This document shows, one piece after another, positions 22,014 through 28,365 of a stretch of 29,278 bases of DNA. The position numbers were made by a program, and so were the translations under genes. Within the stretch, counting starts at the first letter, position 1, and every line of letters begins with the position of its first letter. The notes under the pieces are model-generated. The model made no database searches. It was not told where the DNA came from and worked only from the letters and a program-made list of their open reading frames with translations. Origin of the DNA: a virus; the IMG/VR virus record IMGVR_UViG_3300042879_001403, positions 1 through 29,278 of that record; one strand, given 5' to 3'.

Positions 22014-23558
22014 TTAGGCGGCTTGCTCGGCACTTCCCTCAACCCCCGTAAAATGCTCCGCGACTACATTCCAATACTTGCCCGCCTTACGCACTTGTAA
22101 TTGCTTAGGTACGCGGGCAGCTCGGACAGCCCAAGCCACGGATTGTGCGGGTGCTGGTATCTTAACGGCCAGCCCGCGCTGTTTAAAGAACTGATAGTCC
22201 TGCTCACGCGGCACTACGGTGTTTACGAACAGCGTCGCATCAATGCGAGCATTCTCGGCCGTAGTGCATGCGTACTGAACCATCAGGATATAATTGTTCG
22301 GGTCGCGCTTGGTTTTTATAGCCACCGCGCTCACCGCGTGTACGTCAACCGTGAGTGCCGTACCGTTGCCCGCAGCCAACCCGGTCATCGGGTCGATCGG
22401 GGTGAGCTTACGCACCCCCGGCAAGTATTTACGCTCCCGCTTAACGTGCGGTCGGAGCGGTTTGGCCTCGACTTCCTCAAGGCTGTCCTCGCGGTAGTAC
22501 CGCTCGTACATGTCAACCCCGCCTAACCGGATGAGGTTGCCTACGTAGTCGAGCACGAGGCAGTTTTTCTTGTTGTTAGCGAGCCGTGTACCGCGACCCT
22601 GAATCTGAACCCACAGCGAGGAGGACAGCGTCGGGCGCAAGCAGACAATACAGTCTAGCGACGGTAAGTCGAACCCGGTGGTGAGCGTGTCAATGGATAC
22701 GAGCACCCGCGTCTCACGCTCCGCAAAACGCCGGAGGATGGCTTTACGGGCCTCGGGAGCCATCGCCCCGGTGATCAACTCGGCTCGCCAGCCGGTCTCC
22801 TCGAGGATTGCTGACAGCGCACGGTTAGCTGCTACTACTGTCGGGCAGTACACGGCGATATGTTTACGCTCACCCGCTAAATGCGGGAGCGACCGGGCGA
22901 CCGACTCGAGCCACTCCTGCGTTTGCAGCTCGCCGACTTCTTCTTGATTGAAGTCGTCGTCTACGTCTACCTCATCCACGTCCAACTGGATCGCGGTCTC
23001 AACCCCGACGAGCGGAGTGAGCCAACCGTCCGCGACCGCCTGCTTGACCGGATAGTTGAACGCGAGGTCATCAAACCAGAAGCTCTCGCCGTCGCCGTAA
23101 ATGATACCGTTGTCCATACGCCACGGAGTCGCGGTCATCGCTATACGCTTGGCTCGCGGGTAACGGCGCAATATTGAGTCATACATTGAGTGTTCACCCC
23201 GGCGATGCGGTACGCGGTGAGCCTCGTCAATGATAATCAAGTCGGGCTCGGGCAGCTCGGCCAACACCCCTTTAATGCTCTGAATGGTCGCAAAAATGAC
23301 TTCAGCCCGAGTGTCCTTACGCTTGAGCCCCGCACAGATGATACCCGGCGCGCTGCCCGTGAACCGCTCGTAGGTCTTGGCGTTTTGCTCAACTAACTGC
23401 TGGATGTGCGTCAACACCCACGTGCGGGGTTGCGCGAGTGCGGCTATGATGAGCGACTTACCGGTACCGGTAGCGAGCTGTAATACGGGGTTACGTCCAG
23501 CCGCAAGCGACGAGCGTGCCGCCGACACCGCGTCTTGCTGGTAACGTCTCAGTTGCAT
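22014..23558 (-). CDS. SF2 DEAH-box helicase
   Basis: A 514-residue helicase. Motif I ATGTGKS (29-35), motif II DEAH (111-114), motif III TAT (142-144), and motif VI QIQGRGTRL (318-326) are all visible, as in SSL2/UvsW-type phage helicases. Residues 390-514 are a C-terminal extension that may bind DNA or a partner. It unwinds branched or duplex DNA during replication, repair or origin opening. First gene of the minus-strand early operon, with GGAG eight bases before ATG 23558 and a divergent promoter region upstream. Confidence 0.9.
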   Translation of the reverse strand: MQLRRYQQDAVSAARSSLAAGRNPVLQLATGTGKSLIIAALAQPRTWVLTHIQQLVEQNAKTYERFTGSAPGIICAGLKRKDTRAEVIFATIQSIKGVLAELPEPDLIIIDEAHRVPHRRGEHSMYDSILRRYPRAKRIAMTATPWRMDNGIIYGDGESFWFDDLAFNYPVKQAVADGWLTPLVGVETAIQLDVDEVDVDDDFNQEEVGELQTQEWLESVARSLPHLAGERKHIAVYCPTVVAANRALSAILEETGWRAELITGAMAPEARKAILRRFAERETRVLVSIDTLTTGFDLPSLDCIVCLRPTLSSSLWVQIQGRGTRLANNKKNCLVLDYVGNLIRLGGVDMYERYYREDSLEEVEAKPLRPHVKRERKYLPGVRKLTPIDPMTGLAAGNGTALTVDVHAVSAVAIKTKRDPNNYILMVQYACTTAENARIDATLFVNTVVPREQDYQFFKQRGLAVKIPAPAQSVAWAVRAARVPKQLQVRKAGKYWNVVAEHFTGVEGSAEQAA

Positions 23559-23592
23559 GGGTGTTGCTCCAAGTTATGCGTTATTGTGCTCA

Positions 23593-23621
23593 AGTATGCC
23601 CCAAGCAAATTATAAAGGCAA
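23593..23621 (-). promoter_or_regulatory. Minus-strand early promoter for the helicase operon
   Basis: TTGCCT (23621-23616) and CATACT (23598-23593) lie 17 bases apart on the minus strand, ahead of the helicase. The -35 is part of the CCACTTGCC arm shared with the plus-strand promoter. An overlapping TATAAT (23614-23609) directly follows the -35 and is an alternative -10 only if a different -35 is used. Confidence 0.45.
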
Positions 23622-23671
23622 GTGGGGCCGCGCACTTACGCGGCAAAATTATTTTTACTTGACCACTTGCC
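23617..23671. repeat. Inverted repeat in the divergent promoter region
   Basis: GGCAAGTGG (23617-23625) and CCACTTGCC (23663-23671) are perfect 9-bp inverted repeats, 37 bases apart. Each covers the -35 hexamer of one of the two divergent promoters, so this looks like a symmetric promoter pair or an operator at which a regulator could control both operons. Confidence 0.6.
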
Positions 23672-23694
23672 TTCTTGATTCAGATGAGTATAAT
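23646..23694 (+). promoter_or_regulatory. Plus-strand early promoter P1 with UP-like element
   Basis: AAATTATTTT (23646-23655), then 11 bases, TTGCCT (23667-23672), a 16-base spacer and TATAAT (23689-23694). The block matches P2 at 24831-24879 in every element and spacing. It drives the plus-strand early genes starting at 23766. The A/T block resembles a sigma70 UP element. Confidence 0.75.
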
Positions 23695-23704
23695 GGTTTC
23701 CATG

Positions 23705-23722
23705 GTGGTTGATGATAACCAC
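23705..23722 (+). promoter_or_regulatory. Leader hairpin 1 downstream of P1
   Basis: GTGGTT (23705-23710) pairs with AACCAC (23717-23722) around a 6-base loop, in the transcribed leader after the TATAAT box. It occupies the same place as the hairpin after P2, though the stem bases differ, and the common ATAACTGA follows both. This suggests structure is conserved. Confidence 0.65.
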
Positions 23723-23765
23723 GATAACTGATAACGAAACACTGCATAACATAGGGTAAAAGCAA

Positions 23766-23981
23766 ATGAAAGCGATCAGCAACGAACTCCGCTACTTCAA
23801 CCTTACCTCAAGTGAGGAAACCTCCCTGCTTGAAAATCTTCGCGCCAAGCGACGGGCTGAAGCCATTGACATGGCTCCGCTGTATGGTGACTCGTTCGCT
23901 TCAAATCTGCGTACGCTCGGTATGCACAAAGAAGCCGCCCAAGTCGAAGCTCTTGTCAAACATATCTACAAACTTTCATAA
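23766..23981 (+). CDS. Small early protein, unknown function
   Basis: A 71-residue mostly helical protein, MKAISNELRYFNLTSSEETS onward, with a K/R-rich middle (LLENLRAKRRAEAIDMAPLY) and a C-terminal hydrophobic helix. First gene after P1; the leader has AGGG about nine bases before ATG 23766. No family is recognised. Such short early genes often act against host functions. Confidence 0.65.
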   Translation: MKAISNELRYFNLTSSEETSLLENLRAKRRAEAIDMAPLYGDSFASNLRTLGMHKEAAQVEALVKHIYKLS

Positions 23982-23995
23982 CTGAGGATACTCGA

Positions 23996-24304
23996 ATGAA
24001 CTTCGCAAATCACATTGGTTACTCTGACGTCAACCCGTACGAGGTTATTCGTCGGGTTAGTGACAAAACGATTGACATTCGCCCCATGGACGCCGAGCGC
24101 GACCCCAGCTGGCAGCCCGACTTTGTGCCCGGCGGTTTCTGCGGTACCGTCATTAATCAAAGCGAGCAGAAATGGGTTATCAATAGCAACCCGCAGGCCC
24201 GCACCGTCCGTATCCGCTTAGGCAAGCAAGGTTGGCGCGATGCTCACGGTAACCGTTATCGGCTAGCCGACAAGCCCGTCAAGTTTCACGATTATAACTT
24301 CTAA
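23996..24304 (+). CDS. Conserved small phage protein
   Basis: A 102-residue protein, MNFANHIGYSDVNPYEVIRR then SDKTIDIRPMDAERDPSWQP and a C-terminal block IRLGKQGWRDAHGNRYRLAD ending KFHDYNF. This layout is common in small early genes of many phages and some plasmids, in my recollection. No proven function is known to me. GAGG lies eight bases upstream of ATG 23996. Soluble and probably a compact beta protein. Confidence 0.7.
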   Translation: MNFANHIGYSDVNPYEVIRRVSDKTIDIRPMDAERDPSWQPDFVPGGFCGTVINQSEQKWVINSNPQARTVRIRLGKQGWRDAHGNRYRLADKPVKFHDYNF

Positions 24305-24318
24305 CTGAGGTACCCGCC

Positions 24319-24507
24319 GTGTATAAGCAAATCAAGCTCCCGCTTAAGAAAGTGTTCAAGGGCTACGACTACACCCGCAACCTCGAGTTGCAGATGACCG
24401 GTAAGGAGTGGCACCAGCACGCCAAGGTTGAGTTCTTCCGCATCGCGCCCGACCGGGACAACCGCGACGCTACCGGCAACCATAACGAAGTGTGGGGTGT
24501 CAAATGA
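24319..24507 (+). CDS. Small early protein, unknown function
   Basis: A 62-residue frame with GTG start at 24319, MYKQIKLPLKKVFKGYDYTR onward, containing ELQMTGKEWHQHAKVEFFRI and ending NEVWGVK. GAGG lies nine bases before the start. Stop overlaps the next ATG as ATGA. Basic N-terminus with beta-like alternation. No family is recognised. Confidence 0.55.
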   Translation: MYKQIKLPLKKVFKGYDYTRNLELQMTGKEWHQHAKVEFFRIAPDRDNRDATGNHNEVWGVK

Positions 24508-24713
24508 AATTCTATATCGTTCAGAACCGCGGTGGCGAGGTCGACAACTGTTATTTACTCAAGCGGCAGGCAGTCGCCAACTGCGAGGGCGAAGGCTGGA
24601 CTATACACGAAGTCGAGTGCCCGGCTAACAAGTGGACTATCCGTCGCATTTTGGCTGGTGAGGGTTACGCTACCAAACAGGCGCACTATAATCACAAAGG
24701 TAAACCTTTATGA
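24504..24713 (+). CDS. Small early protein, unknown function
   Basis: A 69-residue protein from ATG 24504, which overlaps the preceding TGA. It reads MKFYIVQNRGGEVDNCYLLK, then NCEGEGWTIHEVECPANKW and a C-terminal basic stretch. Contains several Cys. Coupled by ATGA to the next gene at 24710. No family is recognised. Confidence 0.6.
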   Translation: MKFYIVQNRGGEVDNCYLLKRQAVANCEGEGWTIHEVECPANKWTIRRILAGEGYATKQAHYNHKGKPL

Positions 24714-24832
24714 AAAACCAGAGCGCGCTCCCTCAAGTGGTCCTGCTCATTTTACTGTACGCGCTAGCCGCGGTTATTGAACCTTGTGACAACGCACCGG
24801 ACTGCCGGGCAAAGACGGCGCAGCGGCGGTAA
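24710..24832 (+). CDS. Tiny membrane protein (40 aa)
   Basis: ATG 24710 overlaps the preceding stop (ATGA). The frame has MKNQSALPQVVLLILLYALA and AVIEPCDNAPDCRAKTAQRR, then TAA. Residues 8-24 are a hydrophobic membrane or signal segment, followed by two Cys and a basic end. The stop abuts the UP-like element of P2. A lipoprotein reading is unlikely because there is no lipobox before the Cys. Confidence 0.5.
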   Translation: MKNQSALPQVVLLILLYALAAVIEPCDNAPDCRAKTAQRR

Positions 24833-24879
24833 ATTATTTTGCCGCCCCCACTTGCCTTTTTGAAAATGGGCACTATAAT
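24831..24879 (+). promoter_or_regulatory. Plus-strand early promoter P2 (near-copy of P1)
   Basis: AAATTATTTT (24831-24840), 11 bases, TTGCCT (24852-24857), a 16-base spacer and TATAAT (24874-24879). The elements and spacings are identical to P1. It starts transcription of the second early group, at 24929 onward. Confidence 0.75.
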
Positions 24880-24886
24880 TCATTCC

Positions 24887-24904
24887 ATGGTCACTGATGA
24901 CCAT
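24887..24904 (+). promoter_or_regulatory. Leader hairpin 2 downstream of P2
   Basis: ATGGTCA (24887-24893) pairs with TGACCAT (24898-24904) around a CTGA loop. It is at the same place relative to P2 as hairpin 1 is to P1, but with a different stem sequence. TCATAACTGA follows it, then the ribosome-binding site of the next gene. Confidence 0.65.
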
Positions 24905-24928
24905 CATAACTGAATAACTGGAGAGCCT

Positions 24929-25108
24929 ATGAAAAGCAGCATCATCGTCCGCATCACCAACGTCTACGGCAACCGCGTGGTTTACCCGGTTTGCGACGTT
25001 GCCTGCAAACTCGCCGCGCTGATCGGCACCAAAACCTTCACCGACCGCGCCCTCCGCCAGATTAAAGATCTCGGTTACGAGCTCGTCGTTCAGCCGGAGG
25101 TGCTCTAA
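24929..25108 (+). CDS. Small conserved phage protein
   Basis: ATG 24929 follows GGAG at six bases. The 59-residue protein reads MKSSIIVRITNVYGNRVVYP then VCDVACKLAALIGTKTFTDR and ALRQIKDLGYELVVQ. I recognise the pattern as a small early protein repeated in many phages, without known function. First gene after P2. Its stop overlaps the next start as TAATG. Confidence 0.7.
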   Translation: MKSSIIVRITNVYGNRVVYPVCDVACKLAALIGTKTFTDRALRQIKDLGYELVVQPEVL

Positions 25109-25746
25109 TGAACGGTGATATAGAACACCCGGCAGCGTACGAAGCCGCTATCCGCAACGCCATCAAAAGAAACGCCAACAAGACGCGCCGTAAAAATTGG
25201 TTAGCCGCTCATCCCGACGCACAGCGGTTATGGGACTGGTTGTACGGCCACGGCGAGTTTGAAAACAAATATAACGATCAGGGCGAGTTGGTCAAGTCGA
25301 ACCCGCTCCGCGACGGTATGTTTGCGGGCAACTTCGGCGAGGTGTTGCTCGAAATGCGTGAAGCGATTGAAGAGTGGGGCGGTCTGACCGACAAGCAAAC
25401 CGACCTCGTGCGCCGCGCCCTCGCCCGTGCCGAAGAGCGCGTCGCTAAGGCTAACCAGCGCCGCGAGGAACGCATCGCCACCGAGCGTGCCACCAGCCAG
25501 CACGTGGGCACCGTCGGCGAGCGCCGCGATTTTACGCTTACCGTTAACAAAGTGTTTTCGTTTGAAGGCCAGTACGGGTTCACGTACATCAACATCTGTA
25601 AAGATGCTGCCGGCAACGTCATTGTGTATAAAGGTTCAAACAATTTCGAAGAGGGTGAAACGCTCACCGTCAAGGCTACCGTCAAGGCTCACGATGAGCG
25701 CGACGGTATCGCGCAGACCCTTATCGCCCGCCCCAAGATCATCTAA
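25108..25746 (+). CDS. Helical/OB-like early protein, possible nucleic-acid binder
   Basis: A 212-residue protein. The N-terminal ~130 residues are helical and basic (RNAIKRNANKTRRKNWLAAH, DWLYGHGEF and long R/E-rich helix AEERVAKANQRREERIATER). The C-terminal ~75 residues look like a small beta-barrel: RRDFTLTVNKVFSFEGQYGF, TYINICKDAAGNVIVYKGSN and EGETLTVKATVKAHDERDG. This is reminiscent of OB-fold-type domains, but I cannot confirm it. Related sequences occur in phages and plasmids. Possible ssDNA-binding role is inference. Confidence 0.55.
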   Translation: MNGDIEHPAAYEAAIRNAIKRNANKTRRKNWLAAHPDAQRLWDWLYGHGEFENKYNDQGELVKSNPLRDGMFAGNFGEVLLEMREAIEEWGGLTDKQTDLVRRALARAEERVAKANQRREERIATERATSQHVGTVGERRDFTLTVNKVFSFEGQYGFTYINICKDAAGNVIVYKGSNNFEEGETLTVKATVKAHDERDGIAQTLIARPKII

Positions 25747-25762
25747 CTAGGAGCTGATAACT

Positions 25763-26473
25763 ATGGCTAGAATCAAGTGGACACGAGACGAGCGCGACGC
25801 GGTTGTGCAAGAACTCGTCAATGTTTACGTTGACAACCCGTTCCTGAACGGTTACGACGCCATCATGCGCGCCCAGCGAGTCCTGCCTAAAGACCGGCAG
25901 CGCGCTACGATGAGCAAAACGATGCCGAGCCTTTACGCCGACGACATCGCCGAGGCTAAGTCCGAGGCTAACAAAGTACGCAAGGCGGTGCGGGAGTTTC
26001 AAGAGGCCGCGCCCGCACCGGTGCTTGAGCCGACACTCGGTGACGTGTTTGAAAAGCTCGTAGACATGATCGTCAAGCGCGTAGTCGCCGAGGTTCGGCG
26101 GGAGTTACCCGCGGCCTCACCCACTGCACCGATCTTTGCCGAGGCTAGTGCCCGGATGGAAGAGCGCCAGCGCCGACAGGCTGAAAACAAGGCGCGTCCG
26201 ACCATTGACGTATTGATCATCGGGCTTAACGGTTGGCAGCTGTCAGCGATTGAAGATCTTGAAGATAAGTTGAACATGGACTTCCGTATGTTGAACGCGG
26301 AGGAAGCCAAGACGCGGCCTTACCTCAACCGCACGTACACCATCCTGATGACCAAGTTTATCTGCCACGCGGTACAAGACAAATACCGCTCGGCTAGCAA
26401 TTTGACGTATTGTAACGGCGGGGTCACTGAGCTCCGCAACCTTTTGAACAGCATCGCGGAGAAGCACAAATGA
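25763..26473 (+). CDS. Early protein with DUF2325-like C-terminal domain
   Basis: A 236-residue protein. N-terminal ~60 residues (KWTRDERDAVVQELVNVYV and onward) may be a Myb/HTH-like DNA-contact part. A helical linker follows. The C-terminal region (about 160-236) reads TIDVLIIGLNGWQLSAIEDL, YTILMTKFICHAVQDKYRSA and NGGVTELRNLL, a Rossmann-like pattern similar to DUF2325. AGGAG lies nine bases before ATG 25763. Function is not known. Confidence 0.55.
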   Translation: MARIKWTRDERDAVVQELVNVYVDNPFLNGYDAIMRAQRVLPKDRQRATMSKTMPSLYADDIAEAKSEANKVRKAVREFQEAAPAPVLEPTLGDVFEKLVDMIVKRVVAEVRRELPAASPTAPIFAEASARMEERQRRQAENKARPTIDVLIIGLNGWQLSAIEDLEDKLNMDFRMLNAEEAKTRPYLNRTYTILMTKFICHAVQDKYRSASNLTYCNGGVTELRNLLNSIAEKHK

Positions 26474-26886
26474 TAAATGAGCTGATCAATCTTCACATTA
26501 TGCAAGGTAAAGAGCTGGTCGACCTATACAACCGGTACAGCTCTAACAAGGTGTTGCGGTTTAGCGACCGGGCTACGGCTATAAAGCGATGCACGCAGGT
26601 GCTCACTGAGGCCGCACTGCGCCAGCCCGAAGTCATCAAAGACCGACCGAACATGAAGGACTCGCTCAAACTTGACCGCGCTATTCAGTGTTTTGAAAAC
26701 GGTAAGCGCATTGACATATGGGCTAACGCTCACCAGATGTGGAAGGATCGCCCCGACCTGCTCACTAGCAGCCAGCAAGACCGCCTGACCAAGCAGTTGT
26801 ACTCGGCTGCCAAGCAAGGCGTCCGGCTCGTCGTAACGATAAACGATCGGCAGTTTTCACTTGTTAACGTCGCAGGAGTGAATTGA
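26470..26886 (+). CDS. Conserved early protein, possible DNA-binding
   Basis: A 138-residue protein starting MINELINLHIMQGKELVDLY (an inner ATG at 26500 is possible). The block MQGKELVDLYNRY, then KVLRFSDRATAIKRC, resembles the K-x-L-V-x-LYN ... K-F-x-DRATA helical repeat seen in some phage and bacterial proteins. The rest is helical. Start overlaps the previous stop (ATGA). No proven function. Confidence 0.55.
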   Translation: MINELINLHIMQGKELVDLYNRYSSNKVLRFSDRATAIKRCTQVLTEAALRQPEVIKDRPNMKDSLKLDRAIQCFENGKRIDIWANAHQMWKDRPDLLTSSQQDRLTKQLYSAAKQGVRLVVTINDRQFSLVNVAGVN

Positions 26887-27845
26887 TGAACACCGTATTC
26901 CCGCAGTTGACTCTTGACCGTGAACAGGTACACTGGGAAGACTACTTAGGCACACTCACCCCGTGGGAAAACCGCGGCGGTATTCACTTCAAGCGCGATG
27001 ACTATTTTGCCCCGCTCGGTTATGGCGGCCCCAACGGTAGCAAAATGCGCCAACTCATTTGGTACATCAACCGTTACCGGCCCGGTAAGAACCATATTGT
27101 CACCGGTGCGAGCATTCAGTCGCCGCAGCTTAGCATGAGTGCGATCGTCGGGCAGCACTACGGGTTACAAGCCCGGCAGGTGGTTTATAGCAAGCCAGAA
27201 ACCGTGCTCAAACATGAGAATCCGCGCATCGCCGCGGGGTTCGGTGCGGTGTTTGAATACGCTAGCGGCCCGTACAACCCGATCATTCAGAACAAAGTCG
27301 TTAACCTGACCAAGCCTAACTCGCTCGTAGTTGAGTATGGCATCACGCTTCCGCACGACCGCTACCCGGCTGACGATGTGCGCAAGTTTCACGAGGTCGG
27401 CGCGCACCAAGTGAGCAACATGCCCGAGCAGGTTGAGACGCTCATCGCCCCGGCGGGTTCGTGCAACTCGCTGTGTAGCATACTGCTCGGCCTAAGCCGC
27501 GACCCTAAAAACGTCAAGCGGTTGTTCACTATCGGTATCGGTCCAGAAAAGCGCGATTGGGTCGAGGAGCGTATGGGTCTCATGGGTGTTGATACTAATT
27601 GGCTACCGTTCAAGTGGGAACACCACAGCCTACACACGACCAAGTTCGCCAAGTACAGCGACAAGTTCACCGGCGAGAACTTTGAAGGCATTACGTTTCA
27701 CCCGACCTACGAGGCCAAAATGTGGCGGTGGCTCCGGCAGAACCCGAACGCGCTGCCGCGCAACGATACCGTAGGCTTTTGGATCGTAGGCTCGGCCCCA
27801 AGCACTAAAGTGATTGAACCGTTTTTCACCCGGAGGTTGTCATGA
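26886..27845 (+). CDS. Fold-type-II PLP-dependent enzyme (ACC deaminase/D-cysteine desulfhydrase-like), probable DNA-base tailoring enzyme
   Basis: A 319-residue protein from ATG 26886 (AGGAG seven bases away; TGATG overlap). It shows the ACC deaminase/D-cysteine desulfhydrase pattern: FKRDDY (35-40), GGPNGSKMRQL with probable PLP lysine K53, IVTGASIQSPQLSMSAIVGQ (71-90) for substrate binding, the phosphate-binding-loop analogue in PAGSCNSLCSILLGL (from 189), and a late HPTYEAKM. Its neighbour at 28362 is an aGPT-PPlase-like protein, a pair expected for thymidine hypermodification, where PLP enzymes alter the attached amino acid. A free amino-acid role is also possible. Confidence 0.8.
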   Translation: MNTVFPQLTLDREQVHWEDYLGTLTPWENRGGIHFKRDDYFAPLGYGGPNGSKMRQLIWYINRYRPGKNHIVTGASIQSPQLSMSAIVGQHYGLQARQVVYSKPETVLKHENPRIAAGFGAVFEYASGPYNPIIQNKVVNLTKPNSLVVEYGITLPHDRYPADDVRKFHEVGAHQVSNMPEQVETLIAPAGSCNSLCSILLGLSRDPKNVKRLFTIGIGPEKRDWVEERMGLMGVDTNWLPFKWEHHSLHTTKFAKYSDKFTGENFEGITFHPTYEAKMWRWLRQNPNALPRNDTVGFWIVGSAPSTKVIEPFFTRRLS

Positions 27846-28054
27846 GCGACAAACTGCTACAGTATGAAAAGCTGCTTAAAGCACACGATTGGTACTACGA
27901 TTATTCAGATGATCACCGCGTATGGCGTAAAGGTTCAGACGAGTTTGACGCTCTGCGTAAACTCCGTAACGAACTGAAAGAAGAGTTTGATGTCAGGGTG
28001 CTTGACCAAATATGGAACAAGTACTCTCCGTTCTCAAAAGAGACGCAGTCATGA
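27842..28054 (+). CDS. Small protein between the two modification genes
   Basis: A 70-residue protein, MSDKLLQYEKLLKAHDWYYD then YSDDHRVWRKGSDEFDALRK and LRNELKEEFDVRVLDQIWNK. It is helical and charged with aromatic residues in the middle. The start overlaps the PLP gene stop (ATGA), and the stop overlaps the next start (ATGA). Similar small proteins occur in phages. Function unknown. Confidence 0.65.
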   Translation: MSDKLLQYEKLLKAHDWYYDYSDDHRVWRKGSDEFDALRKLRNELKEEFDVRVLDQIWNKYSPFSKETQS

Positions 28055-28365
28055 CCCGCGACGACATGAAAGATTGGGTCAAACAACTATGCCCAGAGAT
28101 TGCAGGCTGGCAGGCTGATTTGATTGTTGAACAGGTTGATCTTGCTGTTGCAGCCGAGCGGGAGAAGGTAGCCGCGTGGATGATTGAGCGAGGCTATGCC
28201 ACCGGCCACGGCGATACCATTGAAAATTTGCTTAAGGAGCTGGAGTGGCAAGTCAAGGAGCGAGAGTTGAAAGTATGCGCAGAGGAGTGTGAAGACTCGC
28301 TTTACTGTGCCGCCGTCACCCGTTCTCGCGGTAACACCGGAATCAAGTGGGAGATCGAACCGTGA
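28051..28365 (+). CDS. Small helical protein, unknown function
   Basis: A 104-residue protein from ATG 28051 (overlapping the previous stop); an upstream ATG at 28012 would add residues inside the previous gene. It reads MTRDDMKDWVKQLCPEIAGW, then a long helix (ADLIVEQVDLAVAAEREKVA) and an end with CAEECEDSLYCAAVTRSRGN. Stop overlaps the next GTG (GTGA). No family is recognised. Confidence 0.6.
   Translation: MTRDDMKDWVKQLCPEIAGWQADLIVEQVDLAVAAEREKVAAWMIERGYATGHGDTIENLLKELEWQVKERELKVCAEECEDSLYCAAVTRSRGNTGIKWEIEP

Noticed and set aside
23659-23664. TTGACC as the -35 of P1
   Set aside because: It lies 24 bases from the -10, too far; TTGCCT is at 16 bases and is conserved in P2.
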